This document shows positions 59,464-64,000 of a DNA stretch of 64,000 nucleotides, piece by piece. Below the pieces are notes generated by a model. The model searched no databases, was not told where the DNA came from, and was given only the letters and a program-made list of their open reading frames with translations. The position numbers were made by a program, and so were the translations under genes. Numbering within the stretch: the first letter of the stretch is position 1; each line of letters starts with the position of its first letter. Source of the DNA: Rhyacophila brunnea (taxonomy: Eukaryota > Arthropoda > Insecta > Trichoptera > Rhyacophilidae); contig JAGYXB010001352.1 of assembly GCA_022495005.1 (NCBI GenBank), positions 310,001-374,000 on the forward strand. The letters are read 5' to 3'.

Positions 59464-62200
59464 TCTCCTTCGCTCAGATCAACGTGGGCAGAGGTCGAGC
59501 CACATCTGCCGAGCTGCTTGAGGTTGTTAATTATGATACAAGAGCCATACACCTTTGGTCCTAATCGGGGCGGCCTAAGCGGTGGCCGTATCATACAAGC
59601 TACCCCGAAGTCTCTAGCTTGCATATTTGTAATTGACACCGCACTGACTGTGTTGCATCTCTCGCATCTATCCAATGAGCTCTTTGCGGTGGTGGAGATT
59701 GCTAATAACAGGGAGCTCTCCATTGTAGTTATATCTGCGTATTTTCAGTACAGTTCTTCTACCCTGTATTGCACAAAACAACTGGAGAAGATCCTATATG
59801 CTTGCAGAGGCAAGCAGATAATTGTTGGGGTGGACGTTAACGTCCAGTCCTTGCTCTGGGCCCAGACCTAACAAGGACAGTCCTAAGCAACTCGAAGAGT
59901 TCTTGGCCGCCTTTGATTTGACGGTGCTAAATGACCCTGACAGGTCGGCCACTTTCTCCACCAAAAATGGTGAGTCACATATTGATGTCACTCTGACATC
60001 CAGTGGCGTTGCCAGACGCGCTGTGGACTGGCAGGTCCACATGGACGCGGTAGCTAGCAATCACCGTCTGATCACATTTTTGTTCAGAGTTGCGGGAGAT
60101 GCGGCCCCATTGAGCCAAACCGAGAGCGTACTGCTTCCCAGGCGCTTTCGGACGAGGGGTATCAATTGGGATGCTTTTGATGTCAAAATTGGTGGACTGG
60201 CCTTTGCCATGTCGGCTGACAATCTCCACCAAAGAGCCAATGACTTGACTGCGTTCATTACTCAAACTGCGGAGTCCACGCTGGGTAGAACCTCTTTGAG
60301 GCCACCCAACCTTGCGCCATGGTGGATACCAAAATTGACGTCTTTGAGAATGGCCATGAGACTTGCCCAAAGGAAATTGCAAAGAGCTAGAAGATCTCAG
60401 AATTACTTATCCAGAAATGACGAACCTACGGGGATTGCTTATAAATCCGCAAGGGCAAAATTCAAAAAAGAGTTAAATAAAGCCAAGAAAAAGCACTGGC
60501 GGGATTTTGTCTCTGAAATGGGGGGCTATAATCCGTGGGGACCGCCTTTCCGCGTGATGAGGCCTGGTAAAGTCATGGCAGCTATGCGACGCCCCGATGG
60601 CACCTTTGCCATGGACAGCGCAGAGTCTGCATCCATACTGCTGGAAGCTCTAATTCCACAGGACATACCTAAGGCACATGAGGATGACAGAACCTGTCAA
60701 CTAAGACTATCTGCAATCTTGCCGTTGGAGACTCAGCATTCTCCTGAGCCTACCCAGTCGGAGGTGGGACTAATTTTTGATGGCCTCAGGGCGGGCAAAG
60801 CCCCCGGACCTGATGGGATCAGCAATGCGATTGCCAGAAGGGTGTGGCTTCGAGCGCCTCATGAGATAGTCGGGCTGTATGCTAACTGCATGAGCAGGGG
60901 CATCTTCCCGGACTGTTGGAAGAAGGGTCTCCTTAGGATTATACCTAAGATGAGCACACGACCACCGCATGACCCAAAAGCGTACCGTCCAATCACTCTT
61001 CTGCCAGTGCTGGGTAAGATATTGGAGCGGTTAATCAGCAGAAGGCTGGAGGACCACCTTAAGAGAATCTACCCTATCTCGGATAGGCAATTTGGCTTCA
61101 GACCCGGCAAGTCTACTGAGGACGCCATCAGATTTGCACAGAAATTTGTTGAGGACTCAGGAGTCATTGCTTCTTTTTGGACATAGCCGGTGCCTTCGAC
61201 ACCGCATGGTGGCCATTAATTCTGTCTAAGCTTCGGCTCCGACAGATCCCGGGGGACCTCTTTGCCCTAGTGCAAAGCTATTTTAATAAAAAGGAAGTTA
61301 AATACGACTCTAGCACTGAATTGATTTACAGGGAGACCACGATGGGGTGTCCGCAGGGTTCCGTGCTTGGCCCCTTGCTATGTAATATACTTTTTGACGA
61401 TGTTTTGACGTTACCTCTGCCACCGGGCTGCGCGCTCGTCGCGTACGCTGACGACCTTTTTTTACTAGTTGGCTCGTCGAACCGTAACTAAGGACGCATT
61501 ATCGAGAATCCTAAGCTGGGGTAAGCTTAATAAGCTTGCATTTGCACCTGGCAAAATGGAAACTATCCTCTTGAAGGGCAGCTCAAGGATAAACATAAAT
61601 AAGCGATCACCCGCAGTGCGCTTCGGCGACTCTGCTATAAGGTTTTCTCGAGAGGTGACCTACTTGGGGGTCGTTCTGGACAAGAAGCAGACCTTTTTGA
61701 AGCATGCTAAAGTAATTGTGGCTAAGGCCAGGTGTCCCTCTGACACCGCCATCGAGAGTGGAGGAAAGAAAGACAGAAAGACTGTATCTGAGCTGGTCTA
61801 CAAGACCGCATATGCGGCATGGCAGGCGAAATGGGTGGCCTCCCCTAAAGGCCGCCAGACTTTTCTATACTTTCCAGTTCTCGGTGAAACACATGACGAG
61901 GAGACTGATGCCAACCCACCGGACCAGTCAATTCATGACTGGCCATGGAAATTTTGGGGCCAAACTGCAGGGGTTTGGTTTGGCAAGACATGGGTCGAAG
62001 ACGCAGAGCACGTTCTGTGGGACTGTCCACTTATGGGCCCCGAACGAGCGGAGTTGTTTGCCCGGGTCCGACCCCATTCGGGCCCAATAGGACACGCGGA
62101 CATGGTGGCAACCGAGGCCAATTTTGCGGGTTTTACTAAATTTGCCAGAGCGTACAGGGAGCGGGACACTCTCGACTCCCCTTGCGACTCTTCAAATTAA
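59460..62200 (+). pseudogene. R1-like ORF2: APE endonuclease and reverse transcriptase
   Basis: Starts MISFAQINVGRGRATSAELL at 59460. The endonuclease follows in broken frames with QEPYTFG and VGVDVNVQSLLW, then SNHRLITF. The RT domain shows APGPDGI, YRPITLLPVLGKILERLI, RQFGFRPGKSTEDA, then after a frameshift near 61175 DIAGAFDTAWW, MGCPQGSVLGPLL and the catalytic YADD (61444-61455). Another frame break lies near 61480. The C-terminal part with a DHVLWDCP-like Cys-rich block (EHVLWDCPLMGPER) ends at 62200. The block order and C-terminus fit the R1 clade. Confidence 0.9.
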
Positions 62201-62924
62201 AGTTACTCTGATATTTGCCATATAAATTAACATCATGCATTCGCACTTCAGTGCAAGGTTGTATCACCAGTCCCGTGCGGCTCTGCTCGGGACAAAATGA
62301 GGGCTTAAATTCTTTGATCTGGTACACGTAAGGGTTATGTTAGGCGGCCGCGTATGACGTGGCTGCATATACATAACGGGTGCGGAGGTGGGAGTTTTAC
62401 ACACCATGTCCTACTAATTTATATTATAAAACATCTTTAGATGCAGAGCGATGAGACTGAAAATGATTATTTACCAGATGAAACACATGTTAGTGAATAA
62501 GTGTGTCCTTAAACTGCCTATATGTTGCTTATTACTATTATGTAATGTATATGTGAGTAAATAATTGTGTGAGGTACATAATTATTATTTGTAATAAAAC
62601 CCTGTAAAATGATAAGTAATAATAAAAAGTGTGTCTTAAACTGCCCATGTCTTGTTTATTTACTGTTGTGTATTTGGTGCAAGATGTGCCCTATGTCACT
62701 CCTATTTTCCTCATTTTCCAGTATTTTCAAACAAAACCTGTCTGATTATCCGCCATGAGCTTATCAATTTATATTTTTTATAACCATGCTCATGATGTGT
62801 ATTAAAAGAGTTAATAATATTAATTATTGATGAGAAATAAACAATTGTTTGTACTGAACAATTGATATATTTGACATAGACACTTCTTACATTAGGCCCA
62901 GATTACTAAACTTGTGTCTAGTGC

Positions 62925-62975
62925 GTAATGCGCTGGCTTTTTATCCAGGATTTCCAGGTTCGATCTCGGTAAGTC
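62925..62975 (+). mobile_element. tRNA-derived SINE fragment
   Basis: GTGCGTAATGCGCTGGCTTT and CCAGGTTCGATCTCGG match the head of the SINE at 53299; the body is absent. Confidence 0.5.
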
Positions 62976-63165
62976 TAACATATTGCAGTCTAGGTCCTTT
63001 TTCTTTCTGGTCTATTAAAGAGGAACTTCTCGGGTGTCTTCAATAGTTGAGGTATCCAAAGCACAACGTAGTCACCACACTTTCATGTGTGAGATGACAG
63101 GGAGATCACTGTTGTACAACATTATATACCTTCCTCACTGTGTATATCATTTTTATCACACATTG

Positions 63166-63275
63166 ACGAGGGATGGAGGTAGGCTGTTAAGATTCGACAT
63201 AAATATTGCATATTAAACTTTGTCAGTCATACGTATTTGTTTTCATTGAACTAAGACTACAAATTGTAGATAGTG
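63166..63275. mobile_element. hAT-type MITE family E, left-end fragment
   Basis: GATGGAGGTAGGCTGTTAAG through CTTTGTCAGTCATACGTATT and ACTACAAATTGTAGATAGTG matches the left 110 bp of family E, then similarity stops. Confidence 0.65.
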
Positions 63276-63647
63276 TAGGCTCCAAAGACATTTCTCAATA
63301 TCTTCTTTTCAAAGATATCTGATTAAAAGTTTTTTACACCATAGTACCAGAGTACCAGTGGCATGCGGTCCATGCTGCATATGCAGAGCACCCCCAGAAA
63401 TATTTGATAAATTACTATGTAATAATATTATGTATTTATTGGACAATTGCATGGTAATTTTTACTTCTTCTAAAGGTTCCATATATTGACTTGAGACTTT
63501 CAAGTCTATCATTATTATTCATGTTGAAAATATCGCAGACCTACCACTCCACAATACTGTGTATCATAGGTACTATCCACCAAGACTTAATTGGTTGATA
63601 TAAACACACCACATAAGCGTTAAGTTCGATAATGTTGACAGCAAATA

Positions 63648-64000
63648 CAGTCGAACTTGGTTAATACGATCTCGGACATAGCGAGATCTCGGATGTAATG
63701 AGGAAACATTCGTTGACATCTTGGATTATGATTTTCTCCATACATTTATTCACTGTTATATTGAGCAACTTATCGGATATACCGAGCTAAAATACTATTA
63801 ATGTGTAGATCGTTTAAAAACATTTCGACCCTAAGCAATAAAATCCGATCGGACAAGATGCTGCCGGGGGCGGATTACGTTTATGACACTAGTTAAGTGT
63901 TGATGTACCTACCTAATTGTTGTTTTCGTCAACAATAATGAAAAAGTGTTCACTCATATAGTTGAAATTCCATGTAAAAAATCCAAGGTTTGTGAAGTCG
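63648..64000 (+). mobile_element. pogo/Tigger-like element, left end, runs off window
   Basis: TA followed by CAGTCGAACTTGGTTAATAC and ATCTCGGACATAGCGAGATC resembles the termini of pogo/Tigger elements (CAGTC-AACCTCG-TAA type). The rest of the element, including the other terminus, would lie past the end of the window. Confidence 0.5.

Larger units (their letters stand above)
59033..62406 (+). mobile_element. R1-clade non-LTR retrotransposon, 5'-truncated, 14-bp TSD
   Basis: An element of 3374 bp flanked by the exact 14-bp direct repeat TGTCCTACTAATTT (59019-59032 and 62407-62420). It starts within the gag-like ORF1 and continues through ORF2 (endonuclease, reverse transcriptase) to a 3' UTR of about 200 bp without a poly(A) tail. 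The stop of ORF1 overlaps the start of ORF2 in ATGA at 59460-59463, as in R1 and jockey-type elements. The 14-bp TSD length is that of R1 in 28S rDNA. Frameshifts and stops make it inactive. Confidence 0.92.
62421..63647. other. No gene seen
   Basis: AT-rich sequence with a SINE fragment (62925-62975) and a family E left end (63166-63275). Short open frames have no recognisable domain. Confidence 0.45.

Overview
The window is animal nuclear DNA, almost certainly from an insect. It is AT-rich, introns interrupt a conserved animal membrane-protein gene, and the rest is dense with arthropod-type transposons: an R1-clade LINE, mariner, Helitron, RTE fragments, several hAT families and many MITEs. 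I cannot fix the order. Scattered CCTAACC motifs and TAGGTAC-rich AT sequence fit Hemiptera or Lepidoptera.

Region 1-24700 has no host exon that I can recognise. It is probably upstream intron or intergenic DNA next to the gene below. It holds terminal-inverted-repeat MITEs, hAT-derived elements with 8-bp target site duplications (TSDs), TTAA-flanked MITEs, an inactivated mariner at 17133-18433, and RTE-type reverse transcriptase fragments at 3905-4136, 16622-17032 and 19049-19711. A few GC/CpG-rich patches belong to no repeat I can see.

Region 24702-42665 (+ strand) carries the only host gene recognised: the C-terminal two thirds of a TMEM132-family single-pass membrane protein. Fifteen exons join in frame across consistent splice phases to give 1072 residues. 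Residues 1 to about 470 are the conserved extracellular part, about 473-495 the membrane helix, and about 577 residues form an unusually long cytoplasmic tail ending at a TGA at 42663-42665. The N-terminal exons, including the signal peptide, lie upstream and were not found. Its introns contain hAT, TTAA and foldback MITEs.

Region 42666-54600 is downstream and possibly 3' UTR sequence without a convincing gene. It has a 127-bp tandem duplication, a TA-flanked MITE split by a second element with 6-bp TSDs, another copy of that second element, tRNA-derived SINEs and a perfect 39-bp tandem pair.

Region 54700-64000 is a transposon graveyard. It contains a decayed DDE-like (DUF7869-type) protein gene, an internally deleted Helitron with both termini (56782-57877), a hAT element carrying a decayed transposase (58020-59005), and a 5'-truncated R1-clade LINE with a perfect 14-bp TSD (59033-62406). 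The window ends inside what looks like a pogo/Tigger-like element. No CRISPR array, rRNA or intact tRNA gene was seen, and nothing amounts to a clearly new multi-gene system. The most unusual items are the R1-type insertion outside rDNA, the 6-bp-TSD element whose empty site is preserved in the window, the TTAA-element tandem and inverted pairs, and the repeated C-terminal motif and WIRS-like motif in the TMEM132 tail.
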